A stretch of 64,000 bases of DNA from Brotonthovivens ammoniilytica (GTDB taxonomy: Bacteria; Bacillota; Clostridia; Lachnospirales; Lachnospiraceae). Positions 27,074 through 35,689 of this stretch are shown in pieces; the first letter of the stretch is position 1, and the number at the start of each line of letters is the position of its first letter. Below the pieces are notes generated by a model. The model saw only the letters and a program-made list of their open reading frames with translations, was not told the DNA's origin and did not search any database. Position numbers and translations under genes: made by a program. The stretch spans positions 310,001 through 374,000 of the forward strand of contig NZ_JAOQJQ010000003.1 of the NCBI RefSeq assembly GCF_025566885.1, written 5' to 3'.

Positions 27074-27095
27074 AAGCAGATTTGAAATCTGCTTT
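27074..27095 (+). promoter_or_regulatory. Terminator-like hairpin in the pyrE leader (possible attenuator)
   Basis: AAGCAGATTT (27074-27083) and AAATCTGCTT (27085-27094) are perfect complements, giving an 8-bp stem with a tight loop followed by TTT, about 30 nt before the start codon. Upstream the leader holds several CTGC/GCAG segments that could pair alternatively. Attenuation is inference. Confidence 0.45.
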
Positions 27096-27124
27096 TAGAC
27101 AGATAAATGGAGGATATGAAAGGT

Positions 27125-27799
27125 ATGGAACAGTATAAGCAGGAATTTATTGAGTTTATGGTAGCATCAGATGTTTTAAAATTCGGAGAATTTACATTAA
27201 AAAGCGGAAGAAAATCTCCTTTTTTTATGAATGCAGGTGCATATGTAACGGGAGCACAGCTGCGCAGGCTTGGACAGTACTATGCGAAAGCAATTCATGA
27301 AAATTATGGAGAGGATTTCGACGTACTGTTTGGACCGGCATATAAAGGGATACCGTTAAGTGTGGCAACTACCATTGCCTTTAGTGAACTCTATGGAAAA
27401 GATATCAGATACTGCTCAAACAGAAAAGAAGTAAAAGACCACGGCGATACAGGCATTCTGCTTGGAAGCTCCATGAAAGATGGGGACCGTGTTGTAATCA
27501 TTGAGGATGTTACTACATCTGGTAAATCCATTGAAGAGACATTTCCAATTATTAAAGCACAGGGAAATGTAAATGTGGTGGGGCTTATGGTGTCCTTAAA
27601 CCGTATGGAGCGGGGAAAAGGAGATAAGTGCGCTCTGGATGAGGTCAAAGATTTGTACGGATTTGAGACAAATGCCATTGTCACAATGGAAGAAGTTGTG
27701 GAATATCTTTATAATCGTCCATGTAATGGTAAAATTGTCATTGATGATACATTAAAAGCTGCTATCGACGCATACTATGAACAGTATGGTGCAAGATAG
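27125..27799 (+). CDS. pyrE: Orotate phosphoribosyltransferase
   Basis: Joins orotate to PRPP, making OMP. 224 residues from ATG 27125 (MEQYKQEF), with GGAGG 10-11 nt upstream; ATG 27107 gives six more residues but has no RBS. The substrate loop FTLKSGRKSPFF is near residue 25 and the PRPP motif VVIIEDVTTSGKSI near residue 125. It has its own promoter and leader although the other pyrimidine genes lie just upstream, so it may be regulated separately. VanZ follows 17 nt later. Confidence 0.94.
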   Translation: MEQYKQEFIEFMVASDVLKFGEFTLKSGRKSPFFMNAGAYVTGAQLRRLGQYYAKAIHENYGEDFDVLFGPAYKGIPLSVATTIAFSELYGKDIRYCSNRKEVKDHGDTGILLGSSMKDGDRVVIIEDVTTSGKSIEETFPIIKAQGNVNVVGLMVSLNRMERGKGDKCALDEVKDLYGFETNAIVTMEEVVEYLYNRPCNGKIVIDDTLKAAIDAYYEQYGAR

Positions 27800-27816
27800 G
27801 GGATTTATGTTGTCTG

Positions 27817-28281
27817 ATGCAGGAAAAACATTATAAAAAACTTCGTATTTTATGTAATATATTATTTTGGGTTTATATACTGGTATTGTTTTACTTTCTG
27901 TTTTTTGCGGAAATGGCAGGGCGAATGGACGAAAACAGGACTTACCATTATAACCTGGTTTTATTTAAGGAAATTACCAGGTTTATAAAGTACCGGCATC
28001 TGCTGGGCTGGGTCTGCGTGTTTCAGAATTTGATTGGGAATATTCTGATTTTTCTTCCTTTTGGAATGCTTGTTCCAATTCTGAGTAAAAGATACAAAGG
28101 ATTCTTTATGGTAACACTGCTGAGCTTTGAGTTGAGTCTGGCGGTGGAGCTGATTCAGCTTATAACGAAAGTAGGCAGCTGTGATGTGGATGATATGCTG
28201 CTCAATACCATCGGAGGAATGCTGGGTTATGCATGTTATGTATGGCTTCGCAGAAGGAGGAGAAAGCACCGTGCCAAGTAG
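27817..28281 (+). CDS. VanZ-like membrane protein
   Basis: 154 residues with about four hydrophobic segments (near residues 12-30, 63-80, 85-105 and 125-145). The family features are NLIGNILIFLPFGMLVPIL followed by a conserved ELIQLITKVGSCDVDDMLLNT-type block with invariant Glu, Gln and Asp residues. VanZ relatives occur widely outside resistance clusters, and no van genes are present, so a glycopeptide role is not implied. It follows pyrE closely and overlaps the next gene by 11 nt. Confidence 0.85.
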   Translation: MQEKHYKKLRILCNILFWVYILVLFYFLFFAEMAGRMDENRTYHYNLVLFKEITRFIKYRHLLGWVCVFQNLIGNILIFLPFGMLVPILSKRYKGFFMVTLLSFELSLAVELIQLITKVGSCDVDDMLLNTIGGMLGYACYVWLRRRRRKHRAK

Positions 28282-28615
28282 TCGCAGACAATATTTTCGA
28301 AAAACCAGAAAGGTCAGAAGACGGGAACAAAAAAATTCTGTTACCGGGATTTTATCCGGAATTTTTGGACTGACAGCACTTGTAATGTTTTTTGTATCAG
28401 TTATAAAAACATTTCAATCTGGCGGAAATTCAGGTTTTTTGCTGGGGACGGCAGGTCTTTTTGGACTGGTATTTGCAGCAGGTGCCTTTGCACTTGGAAT
28501 TTTGGCCTTTAAAGAAAAAAATATTCGTCTGATTCCCCCAAGGACAGGGGCTGTGTCCGGCGGTATTTTAGCAGTCGTATATTTGGGACTTTACATTTAT
28601 GGAATCATAATTTAA
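28271..28615 (+). CDS. Small membrane protein (DUF6142-like)
   Basis: 114 residues from GTG 28271, chosen because AGGAGG stands about 10 nt upstream inside the VanZ gene; the frame open from 28181 has no signal upstream. The N terminus is strongly basic (SSRRQYFRKTRKVRRREQ), followed by three hydrophobic segments (near 30-50, 58-78 and 92-112). The pattern resembles the DUF6142 family of Lachnospiraceae, but I recognise it only by layout. The overlap with VanZ suggests joint translation. The 185 bases after it hold a weak hairpin at about 28658-28707 with a T-run, a possible terminator. Confidence 0.7.
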   Translation: MPSSRRQYFRKTRKVRRREQKNSVTGILSGIFGLTALVMFFVSVIKTFQSGGNSGFLLGTAGLFGLVFAAGAFALGILAFKEKNIRLIPPRTGAVSGGILAVVYLGLYIYGIII

Positions 28616-28800
28616 TTCTGGCCGCTGTCTGACAGATGACGGTGGTCAAAAAATACAAAAGCCGCCGTGAACAGGATCTGGAACAGATAGGATGTTTGCG
28701 GCTCTTTTAATAAATGGGAAAATATCCGGTTTTCCAATTCTGTAAAATATCTCACAGAATAGATCAGCCGGTTTAGAGCAGGAAGGGAGTAAGTATCTTA

Positions 28801-30870
28801 GTGGAAAATAAAGAGATTTATCAGGAAACAGATGAAGCGTTAAAGGAGCGGCATACGCTTTTGGTTCTCCGGTTAAAGGAGATTTTGTCAGAGCGTACCG
28901 TGGAGGAAAGATACAGAGAATATTTTAAAGAAACAGCTGAGTTTCTTTTATATCTGGACAGGCTTTTAGAACAGGAGCAGAATCATACTTTATTTCAGGT
29001 ATCTATGGAAGAATGTAAGAAAAGAAATGACAGGCTGTACGGCAGGTTTATGGGAGAACATTATGAAGCCTGCTTTGGAAATCCGTCATATGCTGTGAAA
29101 TTATTTGGCCGGGAAGCAGGAGAGATGCTTTCCTTTATGTATTCTGAGCTGCAGGCCGGGACAGGTTATGTATTTGAGGGCAGAATGGATGCATTTGTTA
29201 TGCTGGGAGAGCTGTTTGTACAGGTATATAATTGTTTTGAGGGGACCGTTGATCTGAAAGAAGCACGCCAGACAATTTACTGGTATTTTCATGATTACAG
29301 TGAAATTTTTGCCAAGCGGCAGGTAGAGGAAATGGTGGATCCCAAACTGGATTTCTGCACAAAAATTATAATGGAATCTGATTTGAGCGATCTTAGATAT
29401 CTGTACCGGTATGGATTACCTGTGGGCGAAAACGAAATAAAAACGGCGGAATATTTAAACAGCATGCCGGAGACTGAGATTCAGGCTATGGCTGATACTT
29501 ATACGGAAGGCTACCGCATTGGATTTGAAGTTACCGGAAAAGATATTTCGAAAAAGAAGACGGTAAGTCTTCATTACGCGCTGGGATTTGAGCGGATGAT
29601 GCGGGCTGCAATTGGAAATTTTGAAAAGATTGGACTGCGCCCTACCATCGCAAAGGAGGCGTTTTCCTCTTTTTTTGGAAAAGGCGGTGCAAAACGGGGA
29701 GCATATTCTTCTTCCGTGAATAAACAGTATGATTTTGACCACCGTGAGGATAAAGCTTACTATTTCGATAAATCCTTTGTAGAACGCAGACTGGAAGCCT
29801 TAAGAACAGCCTTTGAGCAGAATAAAAAGGCGGCCGCAGAACATGGCGGGCCGGCAGTACTTGAAACCTTTGGAGAAGAACCCTTTTCGCCGGCTGTAAA
29901 AGAGGAAGCAATTCATTATTCAGAAAAGCAGCAGCAGCTTAATGTTTATCATGCCTCCATGTCCGGGCAGATAACCAATGAGTATGTAAAAGGAGAGGAG
30001 CGCAGCTTTACTATTATTGCCTATCCGGTTCCTGCAATCGGAAAACAATTTCCGGAAATATTTGCTGAAACTGTGAAAATTAATACACTGGATTATAAAA
30101 AATATCAGAATATCCAGCAGAAACTGATTGATGTTTTGGACACCGCAAGAGAGGTACGTATTAAAGGAAAAGGAGCAAACCAGACAGATCTCACCGTATC
30201 CATATGGGCGTTAGAAGAACCGGCCCGCCAGACAGCCTTTGAAAACTGTGTTGCCGATGTGAACATCCCTGTGGGGGAGGTCTTTACTTCGCCGGTATTA
30301 AAAGAGACCAGCGGGATTCTTCATGTATCAGAAGTGTTTTTAAATGAATTGCAATATCAGAATCTGACACTGGAATTTAAAGATGGTATGATTAAGAAGT
30401 ACAGCTGTACGAACTTTGAAAAGATAGAAGAAAATGAAAAATATATCAAAGATAATGTGCTGATGCATCATGATACACTGCCCATGGGAGAATTTGCCAT
30501 TGGAACCAATACAACAGCTTACCGGATGGGAAGAAAGTTTAAAATCAACGACAAACTGCCTATTTTAATTGCAGAAAAATGCGGCCCTCACTTTGCTGTG
30601 GGCGATACCTGCTATTCCCATGCGGAAGATATGAGGGTCTATAATCCTGACGGAAAAGAGATCATGCCCAGAGACAATGAAATATCTGTTCAGAGAAAAG
30701 AAGATATCAGCAAAGCCTATTTTAACTGTCATACAGACATTACCATTCCCTATGATGAACTTGACAGTATCATCGTTGTTCAGAAAAACGGAACAGAAAT
30801 ACCTGTTATTTTAGACGGAAAATTTGTAGTGCCGGGAACAGAAGAATTAAACGTACCTTTAGAATCATAG
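28801..30870 (+). CDS. M29-family metallo-aminopeptidase with long N-terminal extension
   Basis: 689 residues from GTG 28801 (GGAAGGGAG upstream). The C-terminal 250 residues match M29 (AmpS/PepS/AmpT) aminopeptidases: VRIKGKGANQTDL, GEVFTSP with Glu493, GEFAIGTN with Glu564, PHFAVG with His597 and a His607-Ala-Glu609 in place of the usual His-x-Asp ligand pair. M29 enzymes use two metal ions to remove N-terminal residues and are normally about 400 residues long. Here about 290 extra residues precede the core, mainly charged helix without a domain I recognise. No signal peptide. Single gene; its transcript may run into the repeat array. Confidence 0.8.
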   Translation: MENKEIYQETDEALKERHTLLVLRLKEILSERTVEERYREYFKETAEFLLYLDRLLEQEQNHTLFQVSMEECKKRNDRLYGRFMGEHYEACFGNPSYAVKLFGREAGEMLSFMYSELQAGTGYVFEGRMDAFVMLGELFVQVYNCFEGTVDLKEARQTIYWYFHDYSEIFAKRQVEEMVDPKLDFCTKIIMESDLSDLRYLYRYGLPVGENEIKTAEYLNSMPETEIQAMADTYTEGYRIGFEVTGKDISKKKTVSLHYALGFERMMRAAIGNFEKIGLRPTIAKEAFSSFFGKGGAKRGAYSSSVNKQYDFDHREDKAYYFDKSFVERRLEALRTAFEQNKKAAAEHGGPAVLETFGEEPFSPAVKEEAIHYSEKQQQLNVYHASMSGQITNEYVKGEERSFTIIAYPVPAIGKQFPEIFAETVKINTLDYKKYQNIQQKLIDVLDTAREVRIKGKGANQTDLTVSIWALEEPARQTAFENCVADVNIPVGEVFTSPVLKETSGILHVSEVFLNELQYQNLTLEFKDGMIKKYSCTNFEKIEENEKYIKDNVLMHHDTLPMGEFAIGTNTTAYRMGRKFKINDKLPILIAEKCGPHFAVGDTCYSHAEDMRVYNPDGKEIMPRDNEISVQRKEDISKAYFNCHTDITIPYDELDSIIVVQKNGTEIPVILDGKFVVPGTEELNVPLES

Positions 30871-30934
30871 AAAAAGAGTACAGCTAATGAAACAACCAGT
30901 TTTAATTAGCAACGCTAATAAATCATATCATAAT

Positions 30935-30963
30935 TTGTAATTAGAAATTGAACCCAATATACG
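30935..30963 (+). promoter_or_regulatory. Possible promoter ahead of the purE leader array
   Basis: TTGTAA (30935-30940), 17-nt spacer, TATACG (30958-30963). If used, purE would carry a leader of about 465 nt containing the inverted repeat and the 74-bp array. The -10 match is only 4 of 6. Confidence 0.35.
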
Positions 30964-30994
30964 TTACAATATTCACGAAAGCAATGAGCAGTGC

Positions 30995-31059
30995 CATCGG
31001 CAGCAGGGGCAAATAATGTGGCTGCTTGCAGACAAAAATATTTGCCCCTGCTGCCGATG
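30995..31059. repeat. 21-bp inverted repeat at the head of the 74-bp array
   Basis: CATCGGCAGCAGGGGCAAATA (30995-31015, written in two parts as CATCGGCAGC and AGGGGCAAATA) is perfectly complementary to 31039-31059, with a 23-nt loop. No T-run follows. The right arm merges into the first 74-bp unit. This is a very stable stem in RNA, or a cruciform-capable site in DNA. Confidence 0.85.
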
Positions 31060-31345
31060 ATAGGGCGAAAGCCCGTGACCTGGAAAAGCGGAGATTTTCC
31101 AGGTTACAGCCCTGCTCAATATGTAAGGGAAAGATAGGGCGAAAGCCCGTGACCTGGAAAAGCGGAGATTTTCCAGGTTACAGCCCTGCTCAATATGTAA
31201 GGGAAAGATAGGGCGAAAGCCCGTGACCTGGAAAAGCGGAGATTTTCCAGGTCACAGCCCTGCTCAATATGTAAGGAAAAGATAGGGCGAAAGCCCGTGA
31301 CCTGGAAAAACGGAGATTTTCCAGGTTACAGCACTGCGCAAAAAG
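31059..31345. repeat. Tandem array of four 74-bp hairpin units
   Basis: Units start at 31059, 31133, 31207 and 31281, exactly 74 bp apart; the fourth diverges after about 60 bp. Each holds GGGC-GAAA-GCCC (a GNRA tetraloop hairpin) and a 13-bp stem, GTGACCTGGAAAA pairing with TTTTCCAGGTTAC over a 7-nt loop. Changes between units sit in the loop or keep pairing (GGTTAC becomes GGTCAC in unit three, turning G-U into G-C). The array is bounded on both sides by CTGCTTGCAGACA (31022-31034 and 31362-31374). A 61-codon frame across it is a by-product. The stretch 30871-31435 holds no gene. Confidence 0.9.
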
Positions 31346-31435
31346 TAGAGAGAGGCAGTGACTGCTTGCAGACAGTGCGCTCTGTAAACAAAGAACTATT
31401 AATTAATTTATTCACATAAAAAGGAGATTACAATT

Positions 31436-31942
31436 ATGGCTAAAGTAGGAATTGTAATGGGTAGTGATTCCGATATGCCGGTTATGGCAAAGGCAGCGGA
31501 AATTTTAGAAAAACTGGGAATTGAGTATGAAATGACTATTATTTCCGCTCACCGGGAACCGGATGTTTTTTATGAGTATGCTACATCAGCGGAAAGTAAA
31601 GGATTTAAAGTAATTATTGCCGGCGCTGGAAAAGCAGCTCATTTACCGGGAATGTGCGCAGCTATTTTCCCGATGCCGGTGATTGGAATTCCTATGAAGA
31701 CATCTGATCTTGGGGGTGTGGATTCACTGTATTCTATTGTTCAGATGCCATCCGGGATACCGGTTGCTACAGTTGCCATTAATGGTGGAGCAAATGCAGG
31801 GATTCTTGCAGCAAAAATTCTTGCTGCATCAGATCCTGAATTACTTGAGCGTGTGAAAGATTATTCTAAAGAACTGAAACAACAGGTTCAGGAAAAAGAT
31901 GCGAAGCTGCAGGAAATCGGTTACAAAGCATACATGAAATAA
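31436..31942 (+). CDS. purE: N5-carboxyaminoimidazole ribonucleotide mutase
   Basis: Converts N5-CAIR to CAIR in purine synthesis (class I), or carboxylates AIR directly in class II. 168 residues. The phosphate-binding MGSDSDMPVM near residue 10 and SAHREPD near residue 40 are present, as is AGAGKAAHLPGM. The strong AAAGGAG RBS fits a well-expressed first gene. It heads purE-purM-purN-purD; purK, purF, purL, purC, purB and purH are not in the window. Confidence 0.95.
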   Translation: MAKVGIVMGSDSDMPVMAKAAEILEKLGIEYEMTIISAHREPDVFYEYATSAESKGFKVIIAGAGKAAHLPGMCAAIFPMPVIGIPMKTSDLGGVDSLYSIVQMPSGIPVATVAINGGANAGILAAKILAASDPELLERVKDYSKELKQQVQEKDAKLQEIGYKAYMK

Positions 31943-31959
31943 TCAGGGGAGGATTCATA

Positions 31960-32985
31960 ATGGATTACAAAAACGCGGGAGTAGATATTGAAGCCGGATA
32001 CAAATCCGTAGAATTAATGAAAAAACACGTTCAGGGAACCATGCGCCCGGAGGTGCTGACAAATCTTGGAGGATTTTCCGGAGCGTTTTCTATGGAAAAA
32101 TTTAAAGAGATGGAAAAACCCACATTGGTTTCAGGAACGGACGGCGTTGGAACAAAGCTGAAACTGGCATTTATTCTGGACAAGCATGATACGGTGGGGA
32201 TTGACTGTGTAGCTATGTGTGTCAACGACATTGCATGTGCAGGCGGCGAACCGCTGTTTTTCCTTGATTATATTGCCTGTGGAAAAAATACACCTGAAAA
32301 GATTGCGGATATTGTAAAAGGTGTGGCAGAGGGATGCAAGCAGTCAGATGCAGCGTTAATCGGCGGTGAGACTGCCGAGATGCCAGGCTTTTATCCGGAA
32401 GATGAATATGATCTTGCAGGGTTTGCGGTAGGTGTGGTAGATGAAAAAGACCTGATTACAGGAAAAGACTTAAAAGCCGGGGATGTGCTGATCGGTATGG
32501 CCTCTTCCGGTGTTCACTCTAATGGATTTTCACTGGTGCGAAAGGTATTCCGTATGGAAAAAGAGGCGCTGGATACGTATTATGATGAGCTGGGAACAAC
32601 ATTAGGGGAAGCCTTGATTGCTCCTACAAAAATCTATGTAAAAGCGCTGCATTCTGTAAAAGAAGCTGGAGTTACGATTAAAGGCTGCAGTCATATTACC
32701 GGCGGCGGATTTTATGAAAATATTCCCCGGATGCTTCCGGAAGGCAGACGGGCGTTTGTAAAAAAGGACAGCTATCAGATTCCGCCAATTTTTACATTGC
32801 TGGCAAGAGAAGGCAAGATTGAAGAACAGATGATGTACAATACATATAATATGGGGCTTGGAATGATACTGGCAGTAGAACCGGCGGATGCAGATAAAGC
32901 AATGGAAGCAATCCGGGCAGCAGGAGAGACACCATATATAGTAGGCCAGATTGAAGACGGAGAAAAAGGAGTTACTGTATGCTAA
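31960..32985 (+). CDS. purM: Phosphoribosylformylglycinamidine cyclo-ligase
   Basis: Makes aminoimidazole ribonucleotide (AIR) from FGAM and ATP. 341 residues, normal length. Starts MDYKNAGVDIEAGYKSVELM with the family's AGVDI motif; SGTDGVGTKLKLA near residue 57, the metal/ATP region GGETAEMPG near residue 137, SSGVHSNGFSL, and THITGGG-type GCSHITGGGFYENIPR near residue 245. It overlaps purN by 7 nt, indicating coupled translation. Confidence 0.96.
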   Translation: MDYKNAGVDIEAGYKSVELMKKHVQGTMRPEVLTNLGGFSGAFSMEKFKEMEKPTLVSGTDGVGTKLKLAFILDKHDTVGIDCVAMCVNDIACAGGEPLFFLDYIACGKNTPEKIADIVKGVAEGCKQSDAALIGGETAEMPGFYPEDEYDLAGFAVGVVDEKDLITGKDLKAGDVLIGMASSGVHSNGFSLVRKVFRMEKEALDTYYDELGTTLGEALIAPTKIYVKALHSVKEAGVTIKGCSHITGGGFYENIPRMLPEGRRAFVKKDSYQIPPIFTLLAREGKIEEQMMYNTYNMGLGMILAVEPADADKAMEAIRAAGETPYIVGQIEDGEKGVTVC

Positions 32986-33605
32986 AAATCGCAGTACTGG
33001 TTTCCGGCGGCGGGACAAATCTGCAGGCGCTTATAGATGCAATTGAGAATGGTACGGTTACAAATGCTCAGATCGTATCTGTAATCAGCAACAATAAAAA
33101 TGCTTATGCGCTGGAACGGGCAGAAAAACACGGGATTTTTCATCAATGCATTTCCCCCAAGGATTTTGAGATGAGGGAGCAGTTTCATGATGCGCTGCTG
33201 CAGGCTTTAGAGACGGCAGAGGCGGATCTGATTGTGCTTGCAGGGTATCTGGTAGTGATCCCTGAAAAGATGATAAAGAAGTATAGAAACCGTATTATTA
33301 ATATTCATCCCTCTTTAATTCCTTCTTTTTGTGGAACCGGGTTTTATGGGCTGAAAGTTCATGAAGGGGCATTAAAAAGAGGGGTAAAGCTTACAGGAGC
33401 TACCTGTCATTTTGTGGACGAGGGAACAGATACCGGACCTATTATTCTGCAGAAGGCAGTGGAGGTGAAAGAAGATGATACCCCGGAAACCCTGCAGCGG
33501 CGGGTTATGGAAGAAGCAGAATGGGTGATTCTGCCAAGAGCGGTGCATCTGATTGCCAATGGACAGGTTTCTGTGGAAAACGGCTTTGTTAAGATTTCTC
33601 AGTAA
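32979..33605 (+). CDS. purN: Phosphoribosylglycinamide formyltransferase
   Basis: Transfers formyl from 10-formyl-tetrahydrofolate to GAR. 208 residues. VLVSGGGTNLQALID at the N terminus binds substrate phosphate; the catalytic Asn-His-Asp set lies in INIHPSLIPSF (near residue 107) and HFVDEGTDTGPII (near residue 145). Its ATG is inside the end of purM, with GGAG upstream. Confidence 0.95.
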   Translation: MLKIAVLVSGGGTNLQALIDAIENGTVTNAQIVSVISNNKNAYALERAEKHGIFHQCISPKDFEMREQFHDALLQALETAEADLIVLAGYLVVIPEKMIKKYRNRIINIHPSLIPSFCGTGFYGLKVHEGALKRGVKLTGATCHFVDEGTDTGPIILQKAVEVKEDDTPETLQRRVMEEAEWVILPRAVHLIANGQVSVENGFVKISQ

Positions 33606-33617
33606 GAGGAGGATAAG

Positions 33618-34892
33618 ATGAAAGTATTAATCGTAGGAAGCGGCGGAAGAGAACATGCCATTGCAGATGCAGCGGCAAAAAGCAGTCGTGTGGATAAAAT
33701 ATACTGTGCACCGGGGAATGCCGGAATTGGTCAGATTGCGGAATGTGTTGCTATTGGCGCTATGGAGTTTGAAAAACTGGCGGCCTTTGCACAGGAAAAA
33801 GAAATTGATCTGACAATTATCGGTATGGATGATCCACTGGTTGGCGGTATTGTAGATGTATTTGAAGAAAAGGGACTGAGAGTATTTGGCCCTAGAAAAG
33901 ATGCGGCAATCCTTGAAGGATCCAAAGCTTTTTCCAAAGATCTTATGAAAAAATATCAGATTCCAACAGCCGGCTATGAGACTTTTGATGATCCGAAAGC
34001 TGCGCTGGCTTATCTTGAGACCGCTAAGATGCCTATTGTATTAAAGGCAGACGGTCTGGCTCTTGGGAAAGGCGTTTTAATTTGTCAGACTCTTGAGGAG
34101 GCAAAGGCCGGCGTAAAAGAAATCATGGAGGACAAGAAGTTTGGCTCTGCAGGAAACCATATGGTTATCGAAGAATTTATGACCGGACGGGAAGTGTCTG
34201 TGCTGTCTTTTGTAGATGGAAAGACAATCCGGATTATGTCCTCAGCACAGGATCATAAGCGGGCAAAGGACGGAGACCAGGGGCTTAATACTGGTGGTAT
34301 GGGTACATTTTCTCCAAGTCCGTTTTATACAAAGGAAGTGGATGAGTTCTGCAGAAAATATATTTACCAGGCAACGGTTGATGCTATGGCGGCAGAAGGA
34401 AGAGACTTTAAAGGCATTATTTTCTTTGGGCTAATGCTGACAGAAGAAGGGCCAAAGGTGCTTGAGTACAATGCCAGGTTCGGTGACCCGGAAGCCCAGG
34501 TTGTACTTCCACGGATGAAAAATGATATCATTGATGTAATAGAAGCATGTGTGGATGGCACCCTGGATCAGATTCAGCTGGAATTTGAAGACAATGCCTG
34601 CGTCTGCGTTGTACTGGCAAGTGACGGCTATCCGGTCGCTTATGAAAAAGGAAAAGTGATATCGGGTCTGGAAGAATTTGACCAGCACGAGGGATACTAT
34701 TGTTATCATGCAGGAACAAAATTGACGGAAGATGGGAAATTTGCCACCAACGGCGGCCGTGTTCTTGGTGTGACTGCCAAGGGGAAAGATTTAAAAGAGG
34801 CCCGTTTGAATGCTTACAAAGCAGCGGAATGGGTTTCCTTTGACAATAAATATATGCGTCATGATATCGGAAAGGCAATTGACGAGGCTTAA
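33618..34892 (+). CDS. purD: Phosphoribosylamine-glycine ligase
   Basis: ATP-grasp ligase that joins glycine to phosphoribosylamine, second purine step. 424 residues. N-terminal VLIVGSGGREHAI, the ATP-grasp loop KADGLALGKGV near residue 145, and the family signature RFGDPEAQVVLPRM near residue 288. RBS AGGAGG, 12 nt after purN. A HAD phosphatase gene begins 3 nt after its stop. Confidence 0.96.
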   Translation: MKVLIVGSGGREHAIADAAAKSSRVDKIYCAPGNAGIGQIAECVAIGAMEFEKLAAFAQEKEIDLTIIGMDDPLVGGIVDVFEEKGLRVFGPRKDAAILEGSKAFSKDLMKKYQIPTAGYETFDDPKAALAYLETAKMPIVLKADGLALGKGVLICQTLEEAKAGVKEIMEDKKFGSAGNHMVIEEFMTGREVSVLSFVDGKTIRIMSSAQDHKRAKDGDQGLNTGGMGTFSPSPFYTKEVDEFCRKYIYQATVDAMAAEGRDFKGIIFFGLMLTEEGPKVLEYNARFGDPEAQVVLPRMKNDIIDVIEACVDGTLDQIQLEFEDNACVCVVLASDGYPVAYEKGKVISGLEEFDQHEGYYCYHAGTKLTEDGKFATNGGRVLGVTAKGKDLKEARLNAYKAAEWVSFDNKYMRHDIGKAIDEA

Positions 34893-34895
34893 AGA

Positions 34896-35540
34896 ATGAA
34901 AAAAGGCGTTATTTTTGACTTGGATGGAACCCTGTGGGATGCGGCAGATCAGATTGTGGTTTCCTGGAATCAAACAATTTTGAGATTTCCCGAGGTTAGA
35001 GAGGTGCTTACCAGAAAGCGTCTGGAAGAGGAGCTTGGTAAACCTATGGATCAGATTGCTGTATCGCTGTTTCCATACTTGTCTTACCAACGTGCTGTTG
35101 AGATTATAAATGTCTGCGGTGAGGATGAGAACAGGTATCTAAAAGAACACGGAGCAGTTTTGTATCAGGGGCTGGAAGAAAGTTTTAAGGTGTTGTCAGA
35201 AGACTATCCTCTTTATATTGTCAGTAACTGTCAAAGAGGGTACATTGAAGCGTTTTTGGAATATTACCGGTTTACTGGTTATTTTCAGGATACCGAATGT
35301 TATGGAAATACACAAAAGTCAAAAGGCGATAACATACGCAGTCTGCTCCAGAGAAATCAGATTGATCGGGCGGTTTATGTAGGTGATACCATGGGCGATT
35401 ATGAAGCCTGCAGACAGGCTGGGATTCCCTTTATATGGGCGTCCTATGGATTTGGAGAAGTGCGGGAAGCTGACGCAGAGATTTCATCCATTCTTGAGCT
35501 TCCAAAGATTTTGAAACATATCTGGAACCAGCTCTTTTGA
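34896..35540 (+). CDS. HAD-family phosphatase
   Basis: 214 residues. Motif I FDLDGTLWD (nucleophile Asp near residue 8), motif II in IVSNCQ near residue 108, motif III lysine in TQKSKGDN, and motif IV VGDTMGDYEACRQAG near residue 160. It is similar to phosphoglycolate or nucleotide phosphatases of the Gph/YjjG kind. It starts 3 nt after purD, so it probably belongs to the purine operon; a role on a purine intermediate or nucleotide is inference from position only. Confidence 0.88.
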   Translation: MKKGVIFDLDGTLWDAADQIVVSWNQTILRFPEVREVLTRKRLEEELGKPMDQIAVSLFPYLSYQRAVEIINVCGEDENRYLKEHGAVLYQGLEESFKVLSEDYPLYIVSNCQRGYIEAFLEYYRFTGYFQDTECYGNTQKSKGDNIRSLLQRNQIDRAVYVGDTMGDYEACRQAGIPFIWASYGFGEVREADAEISSILELPKILKHIWNQLF

Positions 35541-35595
35541 CGGCAGATATTTTCAGGCAGTGTATATAATTTTTTGAAAAAGAGAAGCAAAATAA

Positions 35596-35643
35596 CAGCC
35601 CTGGGGATTGAAAGGTTGAATTTCAATCCCTAGGGCTGAATTT
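35596..35643. terminator. Bidirectional terminator between the purine and ABC operons
   Basis: An 18-bp stem with one G-U pair: arms 35596-35613 and 35621-35638 around a 7-nt loop, with AATTTT on the plus-strand side and an A-rich run before the left arm that serves the minus strand. Confidence 0.85.
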
Positions 35644-35689
35644 TATACAAGAAAGATTTAGCTTTGTTTTCTATAACATGAAGCCAGAA

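Noticed and set aside
27817..28281. Vancomycin or teicoplanin resistance gene
   Set aside because: VanZ-like proteins are common without resistance, and there are no vanHAX or vanRS genes nearby.
31026..31211. 61-codon frame across the tandem array
   Set aside because: Its internal repeat simply mirrors the 74-bp unit; no RBS and no protein-like composition.
31059..31345. CRISPR array
   Set aside because: The units are contiguous 74-bp near-identical copies with no unique spacers, and no cas gene is present.
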